Shown in pieces: positions 6,430 through 13,903 of a stretch of DNA of 64,000 bases (the stretch's first letter is position 1; each line of letters starts with the position of its first letter). The stretch is from contig JAGTJW010000001.1 of the NCBI GenBank assembly GCA_023657425.1, forward strand, positions 62,001 to 126,000, given 5' to 3'. Below the pieces are notes generated by a model. That model did not search any database. It saw only the letters and a list, made by a program, of their open reading frames with translations, and had not been told where the DNA came from. A program made the translations under genes and the position numbers. This DNA comes from Ideonella sp. WA131b. GTDB taxonomy: Bacteria > Pseudomonadota > Gammaproteobacteria > Burkholderiales > Burkholderiaceae_C.

Positions 6430-7995
6430 TAGGGGCTGTTTGCGACCCAGCAAGCACACCGCTGTCGCAATCGAGCTGCCAATGCATAACTGCCATGGGA
6501 AAGCCAGCGCCTTCCATGCCGCTGGCAAGCCCAGTGCATCCACAACATAGGCCTGCTGCAGCAGGATGGCAAAGAAGCCTGCCGCCAGCGCGGCGATGAC
6601 CGAAGCGGTTGAGCCGCGGCGCGTGAACACCGCCGTGACATACACGCCGATCAACCCGGAATAGGCAAATGTCATTACCCCCAGCACGAAGGGCAGCAAG
6701 GCCGCTGCGGTGTAGCGCTGCCAGTAAAAGCACAGCACGGACATACCAAACAGCGCCAGTCCCAGCACGACCATGCCGGCTTGGCCGGCACGCACGTAGT
6801 GCCTTTCGTCTGGCGCTCGGCGCCCTGAGCCCAAGGATTGCGACTCCCGCCACGGGCGGTAAAAGTCCTGCACCAGTACCGACGACATCGAAATCAAGCC
6901 TGAGTTCACCGCTGCAGCCGCAATGACGCCAACGCAGACAAAGCCTCGCAGGCCTGGTGGCATCTGAGTGAGGATGAAGGTCATGAACACGGTGATGTCC
7001 TGGCCCTCGAAGCGCGTCACCACGCCTGCGGTGCCATCGGCCGCGGCGATGTTCATCAAGTCAGGTCTGTTGTAGAAGACGTACAGCAGTGAACCCACCG
7101 CCATGAAAATCAGAACCACGGGCACTGTCACCAAGGCAGCGGTAACCATCGCCCGGTTGCCGTCGCGCGCGGTGCGGCACGCCAGAAGGCGTTGGGTGGT
7201 GTCCTGGTCCAGCCCGAAATTGGCGGCGTTGAGCAGGGCATAGCCCGTAACGATGGCCGCGAATGAGAAAGGCGCGCCCCAATCCAACGAAAAATCGAAC
7301 AGGCGAAGTTTGTCGACGCCCTCGGGCGTTTGCGCCAATGCCTGCCAGATCTCGGCCCCGCTGGCTGGAATCTTGAGACATAGGAACACCAGCACGATGA
7401 GTGCCGCGCCCACGTACAGCACCACCTGCACCAGGTCGCTCCAGATGATGGCGTTGAGGCCACCCATGAACGTGAAGGCCAGGCCGAACACCAGCAAGAG
7501 CAAAGACGCCTGGACGATGGACTCGGCCTGAATGTTGCCGAAGGCGATCATGGCCACAGCAACGGCCGCAAGGTACAGCCGCGCCCCGCTTGCGAGCACG
7601 CGGCCGACCAAGTACATACCGGCGGCGGCCCGCCGCGCACCAACGTCGAAGCGCCGCTCCAGCAGTTCGTACACCGTCACCGCGTTCATGGCGTAGAAGC
7701 GCGGCATGAGCACGCGGGCGACCAGCAGTGCGCCCAGCAAGGCGCCGACGTTGCTGCCGAGGTAGGTGTAGTCACCGCGGTAGCTGCTGTCGGGCGCGCC
7801 AAGAAAGGTTGCGGCCGACTGGGTGGTCGACAGCACCGACACCGCCACCAGCCAGATGGGTACCTGATGGCCCGCGAGAAAGTAGTCGCCGGCGCTGCGC
7901 ATCTGCCGCCTGGTCGACAGCACGCCGACCACCGCGATGATGATGACGTAGCCCGCAAGGACCGCCCAGTCGATTGGCGTGAAGCCGAGATTCAT
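6421..7995 (-). CDS. Sodium:solute symporter (SSS family) of the amino-sugar locus
   Basis: A 524-residue inner-membrane protein of the SSS family with about 13 hydrophobic segments. It starts 'FTPIDWAVLAGYVIIIAVVG' and has the family hallmarks 'AGDYFLAGHQVPIWLVAVSV', 'FMGGLNAIIWSDLVQ' and 'NAANFGLDQDTTQRLLACR'. It would import a substrate with Na+ (or H+). It lies downstream of the TonB-dependent receptor and opposite murQ, nagA, GH84 and namZ, so a peptidoglycan-derived sugar is the likely cargo; this is inferred from context. The IS630 element inserted in the last codons: the frame now ends '...QPLVH' and stops in the IS repeat, whereas the uninterrupted gene would have ended '...QPLVKGAE'. 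The change is in the C-terminal tail, so function is probably retained. Confidence 0.85.
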   Translation of the reverse strand: MNLGFTPIDWAVLAGYVIIIAVVGVLSTRRQMRSAGDYFLAGHQVPIWLVAVSVLSTTQSAATFLGAPDSSYRGDYTYLGSNVGALLGALLVARVLMPRFYAMNAVTVYELLERRFDVGARRAAAGMYLVGRVLASGARLYLAAVAVAMIAFGNIQAESIVQASLLLLVFGLAFTFMGGLNAIIWSDLVQVVLYVGAALIVLVFLCLKIPASGAEIWQALAQTPEGVDKLRLFDFSLDWGAPFSFAAIVTGYALLNAANFGLDQDTTQRLLACRTARDGNRAMVTAALVTVPVVLIFMAVGSLLYVFYNRPDLMNIAAADGTAGVVTRFEGQDITVFMTFILTQMPPGLRGFVCVGVIAAAAVNSGLISMSSVLVQDFYRPWRESQSLGSGRRAPDERHYVRAGQAGMVVLGLALFGMSVLCFYWQRYTAAALLPFVLGVMTFAYSGLIGVYVTAVFTRRGSTASVIAALAAGFFAILLQQAYVVDALGLPAAWKALAFPWQLCIGSSIATAVCLLGRKQPLVH

Positions 7996-8141
7996 CTACA
8001 AGTGCTCAAGTCAATTCGCGCAGTTCTGGTGGTCATGCAGTCGAAGCGAGCGCTGCCCAGCCAGCGCAAAGCTGCGCCGCCGGGACTCCACCCTCGACCG
8101 AGCCTCGAGGCGGCCTGAGACTACCTGCGGCGGCCCACAGC

Positions 8142-10889
8142 TCAGAACTTCATCGTCGCTGACAAGCCGTAGCTGCGCCCCAGAGCGCTGTAGGTATCAG
8201 TGAACGTGTTGTAGACGCCCGGATTGGTCATGCCCGTTGGCGGCGCCTTGTTGGTGAGGTTGTCGACGCCGGCATTGACCGTCAGGCCCTTGATCGGTGT
8301 CGCGACCGAGACGTTGAGATCGAACGTGTCATACGCCGGGATCGAGCCGCTGCTACCAACCGCGCTGTCGCGCACCTTGCCGATGCGCCGCCAGCCAACT
8401 TGCGCGGTGTTCTCGCCCAGGGTCCAACCCAGCGACAGGCGGTGGCGATAGTCAGGCATCACCAGCGAGACCGCGTCCGACGAACAGCGGAAGCCGTAGG
8501 TGCCCTTGCAGTCCACCGGGTCCAGAACCGGGTTGCGCTGGATGGTGTAACTGCTCATCACCGAGGCTTGGTACTGCACGACTGCGCGCTGGCCGCTGAG
8601 GCCGAAGGGGTTGGCCTGGCGGTAGCTGAAGTCGATATCAAACCCGCTTTGTTTGATAAGGGCCAGGTTGCGGTCGACGGGGAAGCCGTCCTTGATGCGG
8701 CCGGTCGCCGGATCGCGCGTGACGGCGGCGCACAGCGGGTTGTCGGCGCGCGGGTCGGTGATGTAGCAGCTGGTCAGCGCGTCGATCGGCTGCACTTGGC
8801 CGACCGCGTCCTTGATCTCGATGGTGTAGTAGTCCACCGACAACGACAGCCCGGCCAATGCCGCCGGCTGCACCACGAAGCCCAGTGTCTGCGACTTGCC
8901 CTTTTCGGCCCGGATGTCCGGGTTGCCGCCGAAGAAATAGCCGCCGGTCAGGGTGGCCGCGTTCAGCGAGTCATACGAGCCCACCGGCGCGGCATTGAAG
9001 CGCGCGCACTGCGCAGCGTTGCCGGTGCCCAGCGCGCAGGGGTCGCCTTGGTAGCGTGGGCGCAGCCGTGCCACGCTGACTAAGCTGGAAAAGGGGATCG
9101 AGCTGATCGCGCCGGCGAACTCGCCGAAGTTGGGGTCGCGGATGGTCGATTGATCGGTGGCGCGAACGCGCAGTGAGTTGTTCAGGGACCACGATAAGCC
9201 GACTTTGCCGGTGTCGTACCGCGTAGACGGGCCTTGCGACTTGTCGTAGTTCGAACGCCGCGCTGCGCCTTCGAGCACCAGCCGTTCGACAAAGGGCAGC
9301 TTGGCCAGCAGTGGCACTTGCAGTTCGGCATAGACCTCGTTGGCTTTGATCGTCGGTGGCACCGGCGTGCTGACCAGCGATGCCGGCCTGAACGACTGGT
9401 TGATGCCGGGGTCGGTGATGTAGGTGCCGGTCTCGCGCCGCTGCTCGGCGCCGACCGCAAAAGCGACAGCACCAGCAGGCAGCGAGAACAGCTCGCGGCT
9501 GTCGCCACTGACCGTGGCGGCCATCACGCGCTGTGTGCGCTTGCGGCTGCCCAGGCTAAAGGGCTGCGCCAGCGAAGACAAGTCCGCGCTGGTGCTGAAG
9601 AGATTCACGGTGTTGACCAGACCGGCAAAGCGCGAGGCCACGCCGTCGCCGTTGATTGTGATGTCTTCTTTGGTCGAGCCACTCTGGACGTAGATCTCCC
9701 AGTCGATGGCCGAAGTGATGGCGCCGCGCAAGCCGACCTGCGCTTGCTGCGTATTGCGGTCGTTGGCCGCAGTCAGAACCCCGAGCTCCCCGAGCGAGCG
9801 TTCGATATTGACGCTGGCCACACCGTTGACAAAGGTTATAAGCGGCTGCGCCTCGGCGGGGATGAAGGTGTTCGTTTGATTGATGTTGTAGCGCGCGTTG
9901 ACTACCGGCGGGTTCTGACCGTTGGTTGGCGCACCGGTGGTTTTGACCTGCGAGAACATGAAGCGGCCGAAAAGTTGCACGCTGTCCAGGATGTCGTAGC
10001 GGAAAAAGCTGGAGGCGTTGAGCCGCTCCAGCGGGCTGACCAGGGTGTACTGCGGCGTGTAGTTGCTGGTCTGTGGTGTGGTCGTGAAGGCGCCGGCGTC
10101 GGTGATCGAAAAGCGCTGGCCACTGACCACGTCGGTGTAATTGCCGCCGCGGGGCGCTACCAGTGTTGGGTTGACCAAGGCCCAGTTGCGCTCGCCAGCC
10201 AGCAGCTGGTCGCGTTTTGTGTATTCGACGTAGCCCACGACGCTGCCACGTTCGCCCAGGTTCAGGCCACCGGTGAGGTTGACGCTGCTCTGCTGCCCGC
10301 CACCGCTGCTGCCGCGGTAGCTGGCCTGGGCTTGCAGGCCATCAAAACGCGTCTTCATGATGAAGTTGACGACACCCGCCACCGCGTCCGCGCCATAGAC
10401 GGCAGCGGCACCACCGGTCAGCACATCGACGCGCTGGATCAGCGTCGCCGGAATGGCGTTCACGTCGACCGCGTTGCGAAAGCTGAAAGGCACCGCGCGG
10501 GTGCCATTGATCAGCACCAGCGTGCGGTTCTGGCCCAGGTTGCGCAGGTCCAGCGTTTGCGCGCCAAAGGCGTCGCCGTTGACTCCGGCGGAAGAGCTTT
10601 GAAGGCCACCGGCCAATTGGGGCAGCTTGGAAGAGAAGTCTTCAACGGAGGCCGCGCGCAGCAAGCCGATCTGCTCGGCGCTGGTCTGTGAGACCGGGCT
10701 GGTGGACGTGATCGCCAGCGACTTGATGCGCGTGCCGGTGATCTCGATACGGGCAGCTTCTGCCTCAGGGGGCGCGGGTGCGTTCTGCGCCAGCGCGACC
10801 TGACAGGCCAACCCAAGGGCCGTCAAAGCAAAGCCGCGCTTTGGCATGGCGCAGAAACGACGGGAAGTTTGAAGTGCGAGGGGCTTCAT
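8142..10889 (-). CDS. TonB-dependent outer-membrane receptor of the amino-sugar locus
   Basis: About 915 residues from the ATG at 10889, which has AAGGAA upstream and is followed by a signal peptide ('RGFALTALGLACQVALAQ' cleaved near residue 35). The plug domain follows ('EITGTRIK', 'VEDFSSKLPQLAGG', 'LDLRNLGQNRTLVLINGTR', 'RVDVLTGGAAAVYGADAVAGVVNFI'), then a long beta-barrel ending in 'YGLSATMKF' with the terminal aromatic residue needed for barrel assembly. It would pull a scarce or bulky ligand across the outer membrane using TonB energy. The symporter gene follows on the same strand and the regulator gene precedes it. Neighbouring enzymes point to muropeptides or amino-sugar oligosaccharides as ligand. 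An alternative upstream start (10994) would destroy the signal peptide and is rejected. Confidence 0.88.
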   Translation of the reverse strand: MKPLALQTSRRFCAMPKRGFALTALGLACQVALAQNAPAPPEAEAARIEITGTRIKSLAITSTSPVSQTSAEQIGLLRAASVEDFSSKLPQLAGGLQSSSAGVNGDAFGAQTLDLRNLGQNRTLVLINGTRAVPFSFRNAVDVNAIPATLIQRVDVLTGGAAAVYGADAVAGVVNFIMKTRFDGLQAQASYRGSSGGGQQSSVNLTGGLNLGERGSVVGYVEYTKRDQLLAGERNWALVNPTLVAPRGGNYTDVVSGQRFSITDAGAFTTTPQTSNYTPQYTLVSPLERLNASSFFRYDILDSVQLFGRFMFSQVKTTGAPTNGQNPPVVNARYNINQTNTFIPAEAQPLITFVNGVASVNIERSLGELGVLTAANDRNTQQAQVGLRGAITSAIDWEIYVQSGSTKEDITINGDGVASRFAGLVNTVNLFSTSADLSSLAQPFSLGSRKRTQRVMAATVSGDSRELFSLPAGAVAFAVGAEQRRETGTYITDPGINQSFRPASLVSTPVPPTIKANEVYAELQVPLLAKLPFVERLVLEGAARRSNYDKSQGPSTRYDTGKVGLSWSLNNSLRVRATDQSTIRDPNFGEFAGAISSIPFSSLVSVARLRPRYQGDPCALGTGNAAQCARFNAAPVGSYDSLNAATLTGGYFFGGNPDIRAEKGKSQTLGFVVQPAALAGLSLSVDYYTIEIKDAVGQVQPIDALTSCYITDPRADNPLCAAVTRDPATGRIKDGFPVDRNLALIKQSGFDIDFSYRQANPFGLSGQRAVVQYQASVMSSYTIQRNPVLDPVDCKGTYGFRCSSDAVSLVMPDYRHRLSLGWTLGENTAQVGWRRIGKVRDSAVGSSGSIPAYDTFDLNVSVATPIKGLTVNAGVDNLTNKAPPTGMTNPGVYNTFTDTYSALGRSYGLSATMKF

Positions 10890-10978
10890 GGTTCGACCGG
10901 TTCCTTGTTGGATGTGAGGAAATTTGGTGACAAGCCGCCTGGTCCGCCATCGGCCATCTGGTTCGCGACACCAAAACA

Positions 10979-11000
10979 ATACCAATGAGTACATTGGTAT
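10979..11000. promoter_or_regulatory. Perfect palindrome before the TonB receptor gene, probable GntR operator
   Basis: ATACCAATG, a four-base AGTA spacer, and CATTGGTAT form a perfect 9-bp inverted repeat in the gap between the receptor start (10889) and the regulator stop (11045). GntR/HutC proteins bind such palindromes as dimers. The related element TGGTACTAT occurs twice in the gntR-murQ intergenic region, so one regulator may control all three promoters. Which ligand relieves repression cannot be seen; GlcNAc-6-P, MurNAc-6-P or GlcN-6-P are natural candidates by analogy with NagR and DasR. Confidence 0.6.
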
Positions 11001-11044
11001 GCAATCTCGCTTTCCCCAGTACGGCGCGTGTCCTCGTCTGACCT

Positions 11045-11791
11045 TCAGCTTGACGCGAGCTCAGCCACGAAGTCGTAGGTATCGCCGCGGTACACCGAAA
11101 TCGTCATCTCGATCGCACGCCCGTCACGGCCGAAACCCACTCGCTCGACGCGCAGACCCGCGGAGTCGGGCTCCGTGCGAAGCCGTTGGGCCTGTTCGTC
11201 GTCGAGCAGAACCGCACTCAGCCGCTGAAGTGCGCGCACCGGCCGACCCACGGTCTGGTCCAACGCGTCGTACAACGAGTCCACGACCGCGTGTTCGGAC
11301 GGCAGCGCGGCGCCCACCACGGTGGCCATCTCGATCGCCATCGGGCGCCCGTCGGCGAAGCGCAGTCGCTCAAAACGGTACACCGGGCTGCCAGGGCCGA
11401 GGCCCAGCTTCAAAGCCTCCTCGGATCGCACCGCACCCCCGCTGCGGCGCAACCATTCGCTCGACGGCTCGAACCCGCGTGAGCGCATGTCCTCCGAGAA
11501 CGAGGTCAGCTTGGCAAAGTGCTTGTCTATGTGAGCGGGCGGGGCAACGAAGTTGCCCGCACCGCGCCGACTGACCAGCAGACCCTCCGTCGACAAAGCG
11601 TCCAGCGCCTTGCGCACCGTGATGCGTGAGATCGCCAGACCGGCAGCGAGTTGTCGTTCCGACGGCAGCGCATCCTCCGGGCCAAGCCAGCCTTCGGAGA
11701 TGGCACGCTGCAGCGCTCTCTGCAATTGCAGGTACAGGGGCTGGCTGCTGTTCGCGTCAATCGCGCCCAGGCGCTGAATGAGGTCATCCAT
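11045..11791 (-). CDS. GntR/HutC-family transcriptional regulator of the amino-sugar locus
   Basis: A 248-residue regulator with an N-terminal winged helix (about residues 15-80: 'LYLQLQRALQRAISEGWL', 'ALPSERQLAAGLAISRITVRKALDAL', 'RRGAGNFVA') and a C-terminal UTRA ligand domain (about 90-240, 'YRFERLRFADGRPMAIEM', 'SVYRGDTYDF'). HutC-type members with this layout include NagR and DasR, which sense phosphorylated amino sugars. The gene lies between the transport genes and the divergent catabolic operon, the usual place for a local repressor. Palindrome and half-site copies on both sides support autoregulation and control of both arms. The effector is inferred. Confidence 0.88.
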   Translation of the reverse strand: MDDLIQRLGAIDANSSQPLYLQLQRALQRAISEGWLGPEDALPSERQLAAGLAISRITVRKALDALSTEGLLVSRRGAGNFVAPPAHIDKHFAKLTSFSEDMRSRGFEPSSEWLRRSGGAVRSEEALKLGLGPGSPVYRFERLRFADGRPMAIEMATVVGAALPSEHAVVDSLYDALDQTVGRPVRALQRLSAVLLDDEQAQRLRTEPDSAGLRVERVGFGRDGRAIEMTISVYRGDTYDFVAELASS

Positions 11792-11844
11792 AGTGAGTCC
11801 AGAGCTTCAAGGCGAGCGGTTCCGTGTGGGCCGACGTTGTGGAA

Positions 11845-11956
11845 ATAGTACCACACCATGACCAGTACCAGGTCGAAAGCAAAACTGCGCCCCACTGAGC
11901 GAACCCCTCGCAGGATTGCTCTGCTACTGGCAAAAACTGGGCTTCGCTGGTACTAT
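11845..11956. promoter_or_regulatory. Divergent gntR/murQ promoter region with repeated TGGTACTAT
   Basis: TGGTACTAT occurs on the minus strand at 11853-11845 (towards gntR) and on the plus strand at 11948-11956 (towards murQ). Each contains an extended -10-like TGnTACTAT. A second AGTACCA copy at 11864-11870 lies 17 bases from the one at 11847-11853. The repeats can serve both as -10 elements and as regulator half-sites. On the murQ side TACTAT ends six bases before the ATG, which would place transcription start at or beside the first codon. The -35 boxes are poor, fitting a regulated promoter. Confidence 0.5.
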
Positions 11957-11962
11957 CCAGAT

Positions 11963-12889
11963 ATGACCAATACAGAAAGCCTTGCTGGTGCCCACCCGGA
12001 ACTCGACTCGTACGACGCGCTCCGGCTCGTGCGTGCTCTAGCCGCCGATCATCAAGGCGCCGTTGATGCGGTCCTGGGCGCCGCATCCACCGTCGCCCGT
12101 GCCGTGGAAGATGCGCTGCCGCGACTGGGTCGTGGTGGCCGCCTGATCTATGCCGGGGCTGGGACTTCAGGACGCTTGGCGCTTCTCGACGCCGTCGAAC
12201 TCGGGCCCACGTTCTCATGGCCAGCCGAGCGCAGATTGGCATGCATGGCTGGCGGCGCGGCGGCGTTCCACGACGCGGTCGAGAACGCCGAGGACAACTG
12301 CGAGGCTGGGGAGAACGACATGCGCGCGCTGTCGATCAGCACCAACGACGTCGCGATCTTGGTGGCGGCGTCAGGCCGTACACCCTACGCCTTGGGCGCA
12401 CTGGCTCAGGCGCGCGGGGCTGGCGCTCTGACCGTTGGTCTGGCCAACAACGCCGACACGCCGCTGCTTCGCGACGCCGACATTGCCATTTGCCTGCCTA
12501 CTGGGCCGGAAGTCGTGGCCGGTAGCACGCGTCTGAAGGCGGGTACCGCTCAAAAGATCGCCCTCAACACGCTGTCTACAGCGCTCATGGTGCGCCTGCG
12601 CAAGACGCATGGGCACTTGATGGTGGACCTGCAGGTCACCAATGCCAAGTTGCGCGAGCGCGCCGTCGTGCTGGTGAGCACCCTTGTGGGCTGCGATCCA
12701 GCCGTCGCTCGCCAGACGCTGGCCCGCTGTGAATGGCGCGTGAAGGCAGCGGTGCTCGTTCTGCGTCGCGGCCTCGGGCCCGAAGCCTCGCAAGCTCTGC
12801 TCGACGCCTGTGGCGGCTGGCTTCGGCAGGCGCTCGATGCGCCTCTGCAAGCCCCTGTGCATCAAGCACCGAGCGGGGCGCCCAGGTGA
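11963..12889 (+). CDS. murQ: N-acetylmuramic acid 6-phosphate etherase
   Basis: About 308 residues from ATG 11963, chosen because the family begins 'MTNTES...HPELDSYDALRLV'. MurQ removes the D-lactyl ether from MurNAc-6-phosphate to give GlcNAc-6-phosphate and D-lactate in the cytoplasm. The SIS-fold signature 'GGRLIYAGAGTSGRLALLDAVELGPTF' (residues about 58-84) contains the glutamate position used in catalysis by characterised relatives. The second acidic motif 'AVENAEDN' and the late 'GTAQKIALNTLSTALMVRLRKTHGHLMVDLQVTNAKLRERA' (in parts) are also present. It heads the rightward operon and is followed after 78 bases by the kinase that should supply its substrate. The absence of a ribosome site and the proximity of the -10 suggest a leaderless message. 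Confidence 0.93.
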   Translation: MTNTESLAGAHPELDSYDALRLVRALAADHQGAVDAVLGAASTVARAVEDALPRLGRGGRLIYAGAGTSGRLALLDAVELGPTFSWPAERRLACMAGGAAAFHDAVENAEDNCEAGENDMRALSISTNDVAILVAASGRTPYALGALAQARGAGALTVGLANNADTPLLRDADIAICLPTGPEVVAGSTRLKAGTAQKIALNTLSTALMVRLRKTHGHLMVDLQVTNAKLRERAVVLVSTLVGCDPAVARQTLARCEWRVKAAVLVLRRGLGPEASQALLDACGGWLRQALDAPLQAPVHQAPSGAPR

Positions 12890-12967
12890 GCGAACTCCCT
12901 GACTGGACCTGGAGAGCAAGTCCCGACCGACGAATTGGCCTTGCCATCTCTTTGGAACTGTCCAGCG

Positions 12968-13903
12968 ATGCGATGTGATGCGTCAGAACCGTCGACTGTG
13001 ATCGCAATCGACGGCGGTGGCACCACCACGCGCGTGCGCCTGTACAGCACCGAGGGTGTCGCCCTGGGCGAGGGCCGGGCCGGGCCCTCGGGCTTGTCCT
13101 TGGGCGTTGGCCAGGCATGGCATCAGATCGAGCATGCCTTGGTGCAGGCGCTTCAGCAGGCCGGGTTGGACAGCGCGGCACTCTGCCGAATGCCCGTGTC
13201 CGCGTCTTTGGCCGGCGCCAGCAGCGAGGCTCGCGTGCGCGAGTTCATCGCGTGCGGTTCTGCTTACTCCGAGGTTCGAGTGCACTCCGATGTCTTGGCT
13301 GCGCACATCGGGGCATTCGATGGCGGGCCGGGAGTGGTCTTGGTGGCCGGTACTGGCAGTGTTGCGCTGATGCGCAGCCGGGACGGATCCACGCGCCATG
13401 CTGGTGGCTGGGGCTTTCCGGACGGCGACGAAGGTGGTGGAGCCTGGCTCGGCATGCAGGCGATCAACGCGACCGAACGGGCCCTGGACGGGCGGGCGCC
13501 GACTGGCCCGCTCGTCGAGCAAGTCGGCAGGGCCCTGGCTGGGCAGATCGGCGCCGATAGCGGCCCAGCGGACATGTCAGCAGTCGTCCGACAGTGGCGC
13601 CAACAGTCGAGCCAGACCACCTACGCGGCGCTTGCGCCCTTGGTGTTCGATGCGGAGAAGCAGGACCCCGCAGCGGCAGACTTGATTGATCGAGCAGCGG
13701 CCGAACTGCGCCGCCTTGTGCTTGCCGTCGACCCGCGGGAGCACCTCGACCTGGTGCTTGTGGGCAGTGTCGGCCGCCGCCTGTTGGCCGCGCGCCCGGG
13801 TGCTGTGAGTGGGCGGATCGCCAGTCCCGTTGCTGACGCGCTGGGTGGCGCCTTTCGACTTTGGCGCGAGGCGGCCGCCAACCGGCGCGCTGAGAACCCA
13901 TGA
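12968..13903 (+). CDS. BadF/BadG-type amino-sugar kinase (MurNAc/GlcNAc kinase candidate)
   Basis: About 311 residues from ATG 12968. The N-terminal phosphate-binding loop is 'VIAIDGGGTTTRVRLY'. A second acidic and glycine-rich segment reads 'VVLVAGTGSVALMRSRDG', then 'GGWGFPDGDEGGGAWLGMQAINAT', typical of the N-acetylglucosamine kinase/BadF-BcrA ATPase family that includes MurK of Clostridium. The enzyme would phosphorylate free MurNAc and GlcNAc at C6 with ATP. This fits a locus whose importer is not a phosphotransferase system, because MurQ and NagA need 6-phosphates. The stop overlaps the nagA start as ATGA (13900-13903), indicating translational coupling. Dual specificity is inferred from context. 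Confidence 0.8.
   Translation: MRCDASEPSTVIAIDGGGTTTRVRLYSTEGVALGEGRAGPSGLSLGVGQAWHQIEHALVQALQQAGLDSAALCRMPVSASLAGASSEARVREFIACGSAYSEVRVHSDVLAAHIGAFDGGPGVVLVAGTGSVALMRSRDGSTRHAGGWGFPDGDEGGGAWLGMQAINATERALDGRAPTGPLVEQVGRALAGQIGADSGPADMSAVVRQWRQQSSQTTYAALAPLVFDAEKQDPAAADLIDRAAAELRRLVLAVDPREHLDLVLVGSVGRRLLAARPGAVSGRIASPVADALGGAFRLWREAAANRRAENP

Noticed and set aside
5542..6432. Long plus-strand reading frame opposite the IS630 transposase
   Set aside because: It is the antisense shadow of a well-conserved transposase, with composition typical of reverse frames in GC-rich DNA and no recognisable motif.
9234..10691. 485-codon plus-strand frame inside the TonB receptor gene
   Set aside because: Antisense shadow. 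The minus-strand protein has signal peptide, plug and barrel motifs, and the plus frame has none.
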